Shown here: positions 32,504-40,822 of the stretch, piece after piece
Numbering within the stretch: the stretch's first letter is position 1
Layout of the letters: every line of letters begins with the position of its first letter
Assembly (NCBI RefSeq): GCF_000306235.2
Contig: NZ_AKWZ02000003.1
Span: 124,001 to 188,000 of the forward strand
From: Leptospira fainei serovar Hurstbridge str. BUT 6
Lineage (GTDB): Bacteria > Spirochaetota > Leptospiria > Leptospirales > Leptospiraceae
Direction: 5' to 3'
Length of the DNA: 64,000 nt
Program-made: the position numbers and the translations under genes
The notes under the pieces: model-generated
Told to the model about the DNA's origin: nothing
Database searches by the model: none
Seen by the model: only the letters and a program-made list of their open reading frames with translations

Positions 32504-33976
32504 ATGCGTTCTAAGCTTTTCTTAATTGCGTCATTCGTTCTTACATTATCCGCTTGCGGGAAAAAACTTCCGGTTTCCATGATAACTGCCACCTCTATGG
32601 AGAGCGGTTTGCCATTCGACATTCTGGAAGGGAAAAAATGGAGACCTGAGAAAGGCGCCAATTTCGTGAAACTTCACGTTTATCCCGACGAGTCGTTTTT
32701 ACTTTCTAAGATCGAAATCGAATCCTGCAACGGTTCGTTTGCGGACTCGATCACGGCATACGTTAATTTTGATGAATATAGCCAGGATTTGACCGGAGGA
32801 GGGTCCACGGCGACCGTGCAATTTTCCGCTCCTCGCAGTGCGCGTTCCGTTACATTCAATTTTCATAAAAATACGGATATCTGCGTGGATAAGGTCGTTT
32901 TCTACGATGAAAAAGGGTCCAAATTAGGTTGGAAATCTCCGAAAGTTATCGAGGCATCCGTAAAAGCTTCCGAAACCGCAAAGCCTTTTCTTTCCTACGA
33001 CGTAATGAATTTATTCGATTCCCGTTACGAGTATGCTTGGGCATCCGATAAGCGAGGCAAAGGTGTTACGCTGGATTTCGATTTCAAAGAAAAGCAGAAA
33101 ATAAAGGCGCTTAAAATTTGGAACGGCTATCAGCGCTCTGAACGCCACTGCCAGACGAATGGCCGGTTGAAAACGGCGACATTGACCGGAGACGATGGTT
33201 ACAGCGCTAAGATCGAAGTTCAGGACGTACTAGGTCCTCAAACGATTTCACTGTCGAAGCCCTTCGAGGGAAAAAAGCTTCGTTTAACGGTTGATTCGAT
33301 TTATGACGGAAAAGGTTATAAGGGGCTCATCATCAGTGAACTCCGCTTTTCCGACGGCGATGACTGGATTTTACCGAACCCGATCGAACAAGTTAGGAAA
33401 ATCGCGAAAGAGAACGCTCTTCAGTTTGCTGCCGCTAATATTAATAATGTTTTAAATTGGAGTTATGTGGGCGGAGAATACTCCGGAGAGATTCCGATCA
33501 ATTCCTCGTCGATGGAAGGAACTCCTCCTGCGCCTCCCGAAGCTTCCGCCGATCAACCACCTCAGGAAGAGCAGGTTTCGGATAAGTATCTTGTATCGTC
33601 CAATTGGACTCTTCGGCTCCGCTCGGACGGAAGCATGTTTTTGGAAGGAAATACGGCGGACGAAGGAGGAGGAAGCACTACGAATCGAAGTTTCTTTGCG
33701 TTAGGAAATTACGAAGTGAAAGAAGCTAAACCCGACGGTTTAAAGCTTAGAATTTTCGGACTCGTTCGGCAGAAGACGAGCGAGGAGGAATATTTCGGGG
33801 GCGACTGTAACGGGTGCGGAAGGGATTGCAATATGGGAGAATCCGATCCGAACAATTCCGAGAAAATATTCCAAGAGACTATTCGAATTCGTAAAGTCGG
33901 GGATAAGATTTATGTTCAAAACGAAAACCCGGATAAGGTATTTCATTTTAAATCCCTTGAAATGATTCAGGAATAA
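32504..33976 (+). CDS. Lipoprotein with NADase-type glycan-binding (discoidin-like) domain
   Basis: A 490-residue lipoprotein. The ATG at 32504 follows CAGGAGAA and gives MRSKLFLIASFVLTLSAC (Cys18). Two successive beta-sandwich segments follow. The first (~30-140) has SKIEIESCNGSFADSITAYVNF; the second (~155-290) has LFDSRYEYAWASDKRGKGVTLDF, IKALKIWNGYQRS and KGLIISELRF. The second matches the NADase-type glycan-binding domain, a discoidin/F5-8C relative. A Pro/Glu-rich linker and a C-terminal region with a Cys cluster (GDCNGCGRDCN) complete it. It is likely a surface or periplasmic carbohydrate-binding lipoprotein; no catalytic domain is visible. Confidence 0.75.
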   Translation: MRSKLFLIASFVLTLSACGKKLPVSMITATSMESGLPFDILEGKKWRPEKGANFVKLHVYPDESFLLSKIEIESCNGSFADSITAYVNFDEYSQDLTGGGSTATVQFSAPRSARSVTFNFHKNTDICVDKVVFYDEKGSKLGWKSPKVIEASVKASETAKPFLSYDVMNLFDSRYEYAWASDKRGKGVTLDFDFKEKQKIKALKIWNGYQRSERHCQTNGRLKTATLTGDDGYSAKIEVQDVLGPQTISLSKPFEGKKLRLTVDSIYDGKGYKGLIISELRFSDGDDWILPNPIEQVRKIAKENALQFAAANINNVLNWSYVGGEYSGEIPINSSSMEGTPPAPPEASADQPPQEEQVSDKYLVSSNWTLRLRSDGSMFLEGNTADEGGGSTTNRSFFALGNYEVKEAKPDGLKLRIFGLVRQKTSEEEYFGGDCNGCGRDCNMGESDPNNSEKIFQETIRIRKVGDKIYVQNENPDKVFHFKSLEMIQE

Positions 33977-33985
33977 TATTTTTTT

Positions 33986-34564
33986 GTGAATCGATTTTGT
34001 TTGGCGTTCATAGTCTTTTCTATTTTCGTTAATTGCGGAAAAAAGGAGAACCGAGAAGAGTTTTCTCTTAATCTAAAGGGTAAGAAAGGTGCAGTACCGG
34101 TCAGGATCGAATGGATTCTGAAAGGAGTACCGGGCAAAATGGAATTGTACGAATTGGCAGCCCAAAGGCCGGTTCAACTCTGGGATACTAAGTCTGTCGC
34201 TTCTTTGGAACAGGCTCCGATCTCGATTCCTATCAAAGCCTCGACACTACTTCTTTCGCCGGGAGAAATTCGACGATTTGCGTTGGTTTATAAGAATGAT
34301 AGCAAAGATGATTTATTTTTCTTTGCCGCTCCTCATTCGGTTACGCCGCCCGAATTCGGTTTTGGATTCAAATTCAAATGTCTATGCGTTAATCACCTGT
34401 TTAAGGTGGAATCGGGAAACGTTTGGTATAGAATCGTAGAGCTGAGAACGATGCCGAATTGGGCGAGTGAGGAATTTTCAATCACTCACACCTTGGTCAA
34501 AGTGGATCCTTCCCAGGCTAAGGAATGGGAATCCTCAAGATCTCGATCAATTTCGGAAGACTAA
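33986..34564 (+). CDS. Predicted lipoprotein, unknown family
   Basis: A 192-residue protein starting with GTG, nine bases after the upstream lipoprotein gene, so co-transcribed. MNRFCLAFIVFSIFVNC is a lipoprotein signal with Cys17. The mature part has a beta-rich pattern (VPVRIEWILKGVPGKMELYEL; PISIPIKASTLLLSPGEIRRFALVYKNDS; FKCLCVNHLFKVESGNVWYRIVEL), like an immunoglobulin or cupredoxin-style domain, with two further Cys in FKCLCVNH. Function unknown. Its tie to the glycan-binding lipoprotein suggests a joint surface role. Confidence 0.65.
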   Translation: MNRFCLAFIVFSIFVNCGKKENREEFSLNLKGKKGAVPVRIEWILKGVPGKMELYELAAQRPVQLWDTKSVASLEQAPISIPIKASTLLLSPGEIRRFALVYKNDSKDDLFFFAAPHSVTPPEFGFGFKFKCLCVNHLFKVESGNVWYRIVELRTMPNWASEEFSITHTLVKVDPSQAKEWESSRSRSISED

Positions 34565-34616
34565 TCAAGCTTTTCCCTTTTCTTCGCTTATTAAGAACCG
34601 TTATTCGAAAGATTAA

Positions 34617-35198
34617 TTAATTGCTTTGGCAGTAGAGCGCTTTGGATTGAAATGCGCAATCCGCCTGAGACCCGTCGGCCCGTGTAAACTTTCCTAAGGC
34701 TGAATTGTTTCCATCGATAAAATCCGCTTCTAAGACTCCTCCGTCCGGAAAGGAGACAGTGGCTTTTCCTTTCAGGATGCCGTCGGAAAAATTCCCTTCC
34801 ACGATCGTTCCATTGCCGAAAGTATATGTTCCGGGTCCTTGTTTTTGATCGCCGGAAAAATTTCCGTTAAATTGGTCTCCGTTTTTATATTCAAATTTAC
34901 CGTTTCCTTCTCGTGCTCCGTTCTTAAAATTTCCTACGTATTTATCTCCCGTCGAATACACGTAAACTCCCGAACCATTTTCGCAGTCCCCCTGTTCGCA
35001 ACGACCATCTTCCGTAGTTTCGTCCGAAAGATTCACTGAACGAGAATCGGATTTCGGAGCGTCCGATGAGGAATTTCCTGCGGCTTCCGGATTAGAGGGT
35101 GATTCTTTCGTATTCGGGGCGCTTGAGCAATTGATCCAAACAATCAAGCATAACGCGTAGAATAATATCGAAACGGGCCGGAGTGGAAAAACGATCAT
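34617..35198 (-). CDS. MORN-repeat lipoprotein
   Basis: A 193-residue protein. The ATG at 35198 gives a lipoprotein signal ending WINC; a TTG 12 codons upstream, eight bases after the preceding gene, is an alternative with a longer charged N-terminus. After a Ser/Pro/Glu-rich linker come about five MORN-type repeats (YVGNFKNGAREGNGKFEY, FNGNFSGDQKQGPGTYTF, VEGNFSDGILKGKATVSF and so on). MORN repeats are beta-hairpin ladders used as membrane- or protein-binding scaffolds. It is last in a minus-strand run with the GH67-like and EamA genes. Confidence 0.8.
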   Translation of the reverse strand: MIVFPLRPVSILFYALCLIVWINCSSAPNTKESPSNPEAAGNSSSDAPKSDSRSVNLSDETTEDGRCEQGDCENGSGVYVYSTGDKYVGNFKNGAREGNGKFEYKNGDQFNGNFSGDQKQGPGTYTFGNGTIVEGNFSDGILKGKATVSFPDGGVLEADFIDGNNSALGKFTRADGSQADCAFQSKALYCQSN

Positions 35199-35241
35199 AC
35201 TCGAAATTTTGCGACGTATTTCGAGTTTCGTCAACCGGAAA

Positions 35242-36960
35242 TCAACGCAGAAGTTCTCTTACTGGCATCGCTTGCTGGTTTAAAAAACTGGGCAATCGCC
35301 TCTTGATTCTCAAATAAATCAAATAATAAACGAATCGGAGTGCGGGATGAAACAGTAATTTGTCCAGGATCCGATAAGAACTTCGGCGGCGGACGAAAAG
35401 TTTGAGTAACGTACGGGAAAAGAAACCGATCTTTTTCCTTTGTGGAAGTATATGAAATTGATAGGCGTTGGCATATCGGTTGGAATATGTCTTTGCTTGC
35501 TCTATTGCCTCTTCGAAGATAGGCCCGCTTCGGTTCTGATCGGTTATGTAGAGTAGGCGGCGGCATAGCAGGAGCAGATAAAATGTATCTCGTTGAAATT
35601 CAAATTCGTAAGGAAGTTCGAGTTTCTCGGCGATTTGCCGCATTTCTTCTAGTAGGCGAATGGCCGCTTCTCCTTGTCGTATGGAATATATTCCATTTTT
35701 TGAAAGAGCTGAATAAAGAAATCTGAATGGATCGGAAACGGTGACTCTATCCCAAGTCACATGCAATAGAGGAGGGATTCTGACTCGATGAAGGTAATAC
35801 GCGTTTCGTGCAAATTCCGGATCGTACAGAAGGTCCTCTATAACTCGGTCGCTGAGTTTTAGAAAGTGAAGAAATTCGTTAGAATTGGAGTTTCCGAAAA
35901 ATCTACGAACGCATTTTTCAACGGACCAGTCCTTAGTGAAAAGTTTTAATGCGACGAACGTATTCAATTCGTTCCAATAAGAAGAATGCTTTAGGAATGT
36001 AAAGTTTCGAAAAGAGGACCAACCTCCCGTTTGAGTCCAAACGCTGAGGCCTACCATATTTTTGGCATTCCGGAGCTGGCTTCGGTAACGATCATAGAGC
36101 CATCCGATAAAGGACGGAAATTCTCCGAATCCCTCGTATTCCCTTCGAGCCTGCAATTCTATAAGTTTAGGACGATCATCCTCGAGAAACAGCGGATTTA
36201 AGGGAAGATACCGGAAAAAATCACCTTCCCCGTATTTCATCGAGATGATCAGCGACTTGCTCCGGATATTTCGGAAAACGTCTCTATATGTCTCCGGATT
36301 CCAAATCAGATCTCCGATTTCATACGCTCCTAATGTCCAAGTTCTAAATATTAATTTTTTATTATATTTTTCGAAGATGGGTAAAATTTGGTTTAAGAAC
36401 CTATTAGCCTGAGCGGGAGTTCTTAATAATAATTTACTTCGAAAATCGCCCCTAACATCCACTCCGTCCGATTCTCCGATACGAAGGACGATTCCGTCCA
36501 CCTCCGGAAAATCACGAAAGAAAGATTCCAGACCGGTCATAAAGATATCCGTCGAACGATCCAGATCTCCCTTCGTTTTCTCTTCGAGATTTCTATTGGA
36601 AGTGAAGAAGTCCGTCGTGAGAAATATTTTCAAACCCTCTTCGGAGGCGATCTTGAACAATTTCTTATATTTCTTTCTATAGGAAGAGATTTTCAGGTTT
36701 AATTCTTGGGAGTAAAAAGAATGAGGTATCAGGTAACAAAGTTCGTCTATCGTAACGGAGTTGAATCCGAGTTTGGATACTCTCTTAGTATAAGTGCGGA
36801 ATGACTCGCGGACGCGTTTATGTTTCTTTTTGGAAGGGAAGGAGGATTTTTGTTTTTCTAAAGAAGATAGCGGGGCCTTGGACCAATTGACCGTTCCTTT
36901 TGCATGCTCTAAGAAAAAGGGAGCGGAGGTATCGACGATTGTTAAGAATTTTCGGGACAT
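35242..36960 (-). CDS. GH67-like glycoside hydrolase-related TIM-barrel protein
   Basis: A 572-residue cytoplasmic protein. The ATG at 36960 comes four bases after the stop of the EamA gene; a longer form from 37002 would overlap that gene. The middle is a TIM-barrel (GFNSVTIDELCYLIP, KIFLTTDFF, VDGIVLRIGESDGVDVRGDF, KKLIFRTWTLG, SLIISMKYGEGDF, ELQARREYEGFGEFPSF, MVGLSVWTQTGGW). This strand order and the RREYEGFGEFP and W-x-Q-x-GGW segments recall alpha-glucuronidases of family GH67 and related barrels. No signal peptide is visible, unusual for a polysaccharide-degrading enzyme. The C-terminal ~200 residues are helical and basic. Substrate unknown. Confidence 0.55.
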   Translation of the reverse strand: MSRKFLTIVDTSAPFFLEHAKGTVNWSKAPLSSLEKQKSSFPSKKKHKRVRESFRTYTKRVSKLGFNSVTIDELCYLIPHSFYSQELNLKISSYRKKYKKLFKIASEEGLKIFLTTDFFTSNRNLEEKTKGDLDRSTDIFMTGLESFFRDFPEVDGIVLRIGESDGVDVRGDFRSKLLLRTPAQANRFLNQILPIFEKYNKKLIFRTWTLGAYEIGDLIWNPETYRDVFRNIRSKSLIISMKYGEGDFFRYLPLNPLFLEDDRPKLIELQARREYEGFGEFPSFIGWLYDRYRSQLRNAKNMVGLSVWTQTGGWSSFRNFTFLKHSSYWNELNTFVALKLFTKDWSVEKCVRRFFGNSNSNEFLHFLKLSDRVIEDLLYDPEFARNAYYLHRVRIPPLLHVTWDRVTVSDPFRFLYSALSKNGIYSIRQGEAAIRLLEEMRQIAEKLELPYEFEFQRDTFYLLLLCRRLLYITDQNRSGPIFEEAIEQAKTYSNRYANAYQFHILPQRKKIGFFSRTLLKLFVRRRSSYRILDKLLFHPALRFVYYLIYLRIKRRLPSFLNQQAMPVRELLR

Positions 36961-36964
36961 CGAT

Positions 36965-37831
36965 TTATTCGGATCTGCGATTGTATCTGAAGGATTCCAC
37001 AAAGGCGGCGACTAAGATCAAAGTTCCTCCGACGAATTCCGCCTGTCTCGGAAATTCTCCCAGGATCAGCCAAGCAAGAATAGCGGAGTAAACGGGTTGT
37101 ATCGTGGCAAGTAAACCTGCGGTTTTTACTTTCATTTTGAATACGGCCTTAATGTACATCGTATGGCCGATCGCCGTGAAAAAGGTTCCTAATAAAAATA
37201 CCAAAGCCCAATCCTGTCCGGTTTTGAAGGTGGTTTCGAAAAGAAGAACCGGGGAAAGTATCACGCAAGAGGTCACGCTCTGATGAAACATCACCTGCGA
37301 GGAGCCGTGTCCGGACAGATATTTTTTCGTCAGTAAATTTCGTAATGCTAGTGTAAGTGCAGAAACGAGCCCGATTTCCACTCCGACAAAATATTCGTTC
37401 CCAAAAGTAAATTCCGGTACTAAAAACCACATCCCGACAAATACGAGGCCTGCCATGGCGATATCGGACGCTTTTAATTTTACCTTGAAATAGAAAGGTT
37501 CGAGTAGGACAGTCCAAATCGGATGAGTGAATAAGGTAAGGACCGCTATCGCTACGTTGGAAATTTGCGCGGACGAAAAAAACGTGACCCAGTGAACGGC
37601 AAGAAGAACTCCTAATCCAAAGGAGATCAGGTTATCTCGTTTGGACGAAAAAAGGACCGGTCTCTTTCTTAAATAAAGGAGAGATCCGAGGAGAAGGCTA
37701 GAGAACAAAGTTCTTCCCCAAGTGATTACGGAGGGCGAGTAGGGAAGGATATGAGAGAAGAGGACGTTCCCGCTAATAATCAATTGGGAGATTTGGAACT
37801 CTAAATAGGTCCGGAGACGATTTTCTTCCAT
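36965..37831 (-). CDS. EamA/DMT-family permease
   Basis: A 288-residue inner-membrane protein with about ten helices in two EamA halves, for example VITWGRTLFSSLLLGSLLYL (half 1) and HTMYIKAVFKMKVKTAGLLATIQPVYSAILAWLILGE (half 2). The latter, with the A-x-x-x-x-x-P-x-x-A/S-x-x-L-x-x-x-x-L-x-E pattern, is diagnostic for drug/metabolite transporters. The transported solute cannot be told from sequence; amino acids, purines and small organic compounds are known for the family. The next gene starts four bases after its stop. Confidence 0.88.
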   Translation of the reverse strand: MEENRLRTYLEFQISQLIISGNVLFSHILPYSPSVITWGRTLFSSLLLGSLLYLRKRPVLFSSKRDNLISFGLGVLLAVHWVTFFSSAQISNVAIAVLTLFTHPIWTVLLEPFYFKVKLKASDIAMAGLVFVGMWFLVPEFTFGNEYFVGVEIGLVSALTLALRNLLTKKYLSGHGSSQVMFHQSVTSCVILSPVLLFETTFKTGQDWALVFLLGTFFTAIGHTMYIKAVFKMKVKTAGLLATIQPVYSAILAWLILGEFPRQAEFVGGTLILVAAFVESFRYNRRSE

Positions 37832-37867
37832 GGAAGTTCGTCTAGTTTGGGAAGGCGGTAGGAAAAG

Positions 37868-37898
37868 AAAAGGAAATCCCTTGCGAAGATTTCCTTTT
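37868..37898. terminator. Terminator between desaturase and EamA genes
   Basis: The arms AAAAGGAAATC (37868-37878) and GATTTCCTTTT (37888-37898) pair perfectly around a 9-base loop. On the minus strand the second arm runs into TTTTCTTTTCC, a U-rich tail. It would end the desaturase transcript before the EamA operon. Confidence 0.65.
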
Positions 37899-37933
37899 TA
37901 AAGCGGATGTAATAATTCTCTTTATGAGCTTAA

Positions 37934-39004
37934 CTATGCAATTTGAGCGATAGTCGAGCCGGTTTGCTTTCCTATGCGATTGGCTCGGAAAATGCTCCCG
38001 AAATCGTTAAATCTTATTCCATATCGCTTCATCGCCGGATGAACAAAAGGCGCTACCGCCTGCCGAAGATAGAAAGGTTGGTTGACCACGAAGTGATGAA
38101 TTCCGTGGGTACTACCGAAATTAAAGCAGAAGAGATGTAACGGAAAAAGGAACCAGGAGTTCAGAACCTGAGTTTGGTCGTACAATCCCTTTACATCTCC
38201 GTAATAATGCATATTGGACGAGACGATCTGAATGCTCGTTTGGCGGATCCAATTGGGCAATAGATATATCACTGCCGAAGTATTTAGAAACGTACGGATT
38301 CCGTCAAGCCAAGCGGGTTCGTTTATGGGTTTTCCCAAGTAATCGTTAATGATATAAAACGCATTCAGGAATAGGAAATTATACCATAGATGATAAAAGA
38401 TCACGAGATACGGCCAACTGGATCTAGTGATTTCTCTCCTCTTGAATTTGGGGGCTTCTTTCCTAAGCTTATGAGCCTGGAAAAGGAAGGAAAGGTTTCC
38501 GTCGATCATCGTCAAAAAACGTTTTAGGCCGAAGCTCATTCCGTTTCCAATCAGTCGCTCTTCGATGTCTTCTTTGTGACCGGAAACTTTATGATGGAGG
38601 GTATGGATCATTCGTCGATACCATGGGCTGACGGTATTTCCTCTAAAGATCCAAACGATCCAAAACATAAAGTTTTGTTTCTTAAGATTATCCTTATAAT
38701 AAAGGTTATGGATCAAGTCATGTTCGATCTCGTGCAATAAAGACGCTAGAATTCCGTTTGCGAGAATGCAGGTCCAAGCCGGAATCAATCCGACAATATA
38801 TAATCCGGCAAATAGCAGCATCCCGACGGCGGATCCGATCGTAATTCCCATTCCCAGTCGGTCTTGCTTCTTTAAAAACGGGAATTTTCTACGTAGTTGT
38901 TTGTCTCGGAAGCGGATCCATTTCATGATCCTTTTACTTTTTTCCTTATCGGAAAGTCTTAGGCTCGGTTTGGTTGGAACCACTCTTTGTGCGATTGCAG
39001 TCAT
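37934..39004 (-). CDS. Membrane fatty acid desaturase
   Basis: A 356-residue membrane desaturase. GGAGAGG six bases before the ATG at 39004 decides the start over an earlier TTG. All three histidine boxes of the di-iron site are visible: HEIEHDLIH, HTLHHKVSGHKED, and HGIHHF near the C-terminus. Hydrophobic helices include the GMGITIGSAVGMLLFAGLYI stretch. The enzyme inserts a double bond into an acyl chain at the inner membrane using O2. A 7TM-AraC regulator lies immediately upstream on the same strand, an obvious candidate for sensing membrane state and controlling it. A near-palindrome lies in the gap between them. Confidence 0.9.
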   Translation of the reverse strand: MTAIAQRVVPTKPSLRLSDKEKSKRIMKWIRFRDKQLRRKFPFLKKQDRLGMGITIGSAVGMLLFAGLYIVGLIPAWTCILANGILASLLHEIEHDLIHNLYYKDNLKKQNFMFWIVWIFRGNTVSPWYRRMIHTLHHKVSGHKEDIEERLIGNGMSFGLKRFLTMIDGNLSFLFQAHKLRKEAPKFKRREITRSSWPYLVIFYHLWYNFLFLNAFYIINDYLGKPINEPAWLDGIRTFLNTSAVIYLLPNWIRQTSIQIVSSNMHYYGDVKGLYDQTQVLNSWFLFPLHLFCFNFGSTHGIHHFVVNQPFYLRQAVAPFVHPAMKRYGIRFNDFGSIFRANRIGKQTGSTIAQIA

Positions 39005-39071
39005 CGGTGTCCTCTCCATCTTTTCGGTTGGATTCAATTTAACCGATTTCTCTTCTACCGTCGTCTTAATA

Positions 39072-39088
39072 GATCGAATGCCACTCGA
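39072..39088. promoter_or_regulatory. 17-bp near-palindrome upstream of desaturase
   Basis: ATCGAATG-C-CACTCGAT has eight-base arms with one mismatch around a central C. It lies 68-84 bases before the desaturase start and 15 bases before (upstream of) the end coordinate of the AraC gene, where an operator would be expected. Support is only the symmetry and position. Confidence 0.3.
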
Positions 39089-39102
39089 TGTTTTGTCCTA
39101 AA

Positions 39103-40257
39103 CTATAAATTACTACTCGCTAAGCCCCTGTATTCCGAAGGGGTCTTACCGGTATGCTTCTGAAATGCCCTATGGAAAGATGATTTGGTCCGAAATCCGA
39201 CTTCGAACGCTATATCTAAAACCGATCGATCCGGATCCTTCCGCAAAAGTTCACAAGCTTCCCGGATCCTAAAATCGTTTACGAACGCTGCGAAGTTTTT
39301 TCCGAGCTCCTGGTTGATTAGTTCGGAAACTTGATGGGTCGAGAGAGCCAGCTCATCGGCTAAATCTGCCAAGCTTAGCTCCTCATCTCGATAGAGTCGT
39401 TCTTTCTCCATAACTTGCAGAAGGTTCTCTTTGAGGGCTGTTCGGTCTAAACCCTGCAATAGGGAACGGGCATATTTCTGTCGTGTCGCCAGCGCTACTT
39501 CCTGCAAAGCTCGAAAAAATTCGGGGCGTTTATGGCCGATCAGATAGGCAAGGCATAGGCTGCAACTCATCATTGCAGCGTTTGCCAACAGATATAATGG
39601 ATTACGAGTAAGTAGATAGACCGCGCCTAAAATCAAATTGCAGAGAGTCGCTAAAACTAAAAAAAGAAGGATACGGGTCGTCCATTCTTGCCGCAAAATT
39701 TCCGGGCGAAAAAGATCCGAGCTCTTCGCCAAAATTGCCGTCACATAACCTAAAAGCAAGGTGAGGGGAACGAACAGAATTATCTCGCTGATATGGATTC
39801 CGGGTCCGGAGACGAAATTGGCGATCGCTGCCTTGATCTGCTCTTCGGAAATAAAAATGCCGAATAGATAGATGGCCCAAAGGGAAATTGGCAGAAATAG
39901 GTGAATTTTACTCAGACCAAGGAATCCGAACGATTCGGTTTCTCTTTCCACGCTCACTTGGTGAATTCCATAAAGAATAGGGCCAATGGAACCCAGGGTC
40001 GGTAAGTAGGCGAGAGATAGGAACGGCAGGGTTTGATAAAAACCGGAAAGAATGGATGCCGAGCAGGCTTGGAAGATCCCAATGGAGGCAAAAAGTAAAG
40101 CCAGGAGTCTATTGAGGGCGGTCTTTCGTTCAATAACGATCTGTCCTAGACTCATAAGAAATCCAAGGGAAATGCCGAAGTGAACTATCCACCATAGAAT
40201 TGCCAACCAAGGACCGCTTTCAGATTGACTTCCTAATAAATAGGTCGAGTTTGGCAT
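39103..40257 (-). CDS. 7TM-AraC: membrane-embedded AraC-family regulator near the desaturase
   Basis: A 384-residue paralogue of the protein encoded at 11890-13017. About seven hydrophobic helices occupy residues ~15-245 (LAILWWIVHFGISLGFLMSLG; IILFVPLTLLLGYVTAILA; ILLFLVLATLCNLILGAVYLL). The C-terminal AraC domain has EELSLADLADELALSTHQVSELINQELGKNF and VLDIAFEVGFRTKSSFHRAFQKHTGKTPSEYR. The DNA-binding domain is cytoplasmic and the sensor sits in the membrane. Position directly before the desaturase suggests control of acyl-chain unsaturation in response to membrane fluidity, which is inference from context. Confidence 0.88.
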   Translation of the reverse strand: MPNSTYLLGSQSESGPWLAILWWIVHFGISLGFLMSLGQIVIERKTALNRLLALLFASIGIFQACSASILSGFYQTLPFLSLAYLPTLGSIGPILYGIHQVSVERETESFGFLGLSKIHLFLPISLWAIYLFGIFISEEQIKAAIANFVSGPGIHISEIILFVPLTLLLGYVTAILAKSSDLFRPEILRQEWTTRILLFLVLATLCNLILGAVYLLTRNPLYLLANAAMMSCSLCLAYLIGHKRPEFFRALQEVALATRQKYARSLLQGLDRTALKENLLQVMEKERLYRDEELSLADLADELALSTHQVSELINQELGKNFAAFVNDFRIREACELLRKDPDRSVLDIAFEVGFRTKSSFHRAFQKHTGKTPSEYRGLASSNL

Positions 40258-40452
40258 GCCGAGGAAGATCCGACTCCTTTATCGTACTGTCAAGGAATTC
40301 CATTTCCATCGCCTAAAGGGAAAAATTTCGCTCAGACGATCAGGGCGGTTAGAATCCCCACCCTTATTGGGCGGGGGCCGGAGCGAAGCGGTGGATTTGC
40401 CTTATTTCACAAAATTGATCTCATTAACAATTCTTTTAGTTTTTATAAGATT

Positions 40453-40466
40453 GTAGGAGTTCCTAC
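40453..40466. repeat. Short palindromic element GTAGGAGTTCCTAC
   Basis: Six-base perfect arms lie around GT. I recall similar GTAGGAGTTCC-type palindromes scattered between genes in Leptospira, but no second copy is visible in this window. Confidence 0.4.
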
Positions 40467-40492
40467 CCAGCTTCGGAGAAAACTTTAGCCTT

Positions 40493-40526
40493 AGGTGAGT
40501 CCATTTCGGTGCTCTCACCTTCTTTT
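40493..40526 (+). terminator. Intrinsic terminator without an obvious upstream gene
   Basis: The stem AGGTGAG (40493-40499) / CTCACCT (40514-40520) has a 14-base loop and is followed by TCTTTT. No plus-strand gene precedes it, which raises the possibility of a short non-coding transcript starting near 40458. Confidence 0.55.
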
Positions 40527-40621
40527 ATATATATCGATCGTTATATATAAAATTCAATCTCTTCAGTTCTGGATCAGTTAGCTCGCGTTAGTAATTAATA
40601 AAAACGGATCGTTCTAAAAAA

Positions 40622-40648
40622 GTCTCAAATGATCTTTTGAGACCTTTT
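40622..40648. terminator. Terminator-like hairpin
   Basis: GTCTCAAA (40622-40629) pairs with TTTGAGAC (40636-40643), 6-base loop. It is flanked by AAAAAA before (with one intervening base) and CTTTT after, so it can work in both directions. Confidence 0.5.
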
Positions 40649-40822
40649 AGTGCCGGGGATTTACTATAAATAACAATTGATATATAAAGGGACTCAATTT
40701 TGCGCCCCGATCTTTTTTTGCCGAAATTAAATTTTTTTTGAACATCGGGTTAAAATATAAGGGTGATATAAGACGGCTCTATGTAGCGTTCGTTATGCTG
40801 TGTTCGATTTCGTTGAAAGCGG

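Larger units (their letters stand above)
40258..40822. other. Structured gene-free region, possible small RNA and repeat element
   Basis: No protein gene is supported here. In order it holds a GC-rich hairpin (CCCCACCC 40356-40363 / GGGCGGGG 40369-40376, one mismatch), a promoter-like TTAACA-16-TAAGAT (40424-40451), and the palindrome GTAGGA-GT-TCCTAC (40453-40466). These are followed by a terminator (40493-40526), an 11-bp AT hairpin (40523-40533 / 40542-40552) and a second terminator-like stem (40622-40648). From memory, the C-rich hairpin and the GTAGGAGTTCCTAC motif resemble interspersed intergenic elements of Leptospira genomes. Confidence 0.5.
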
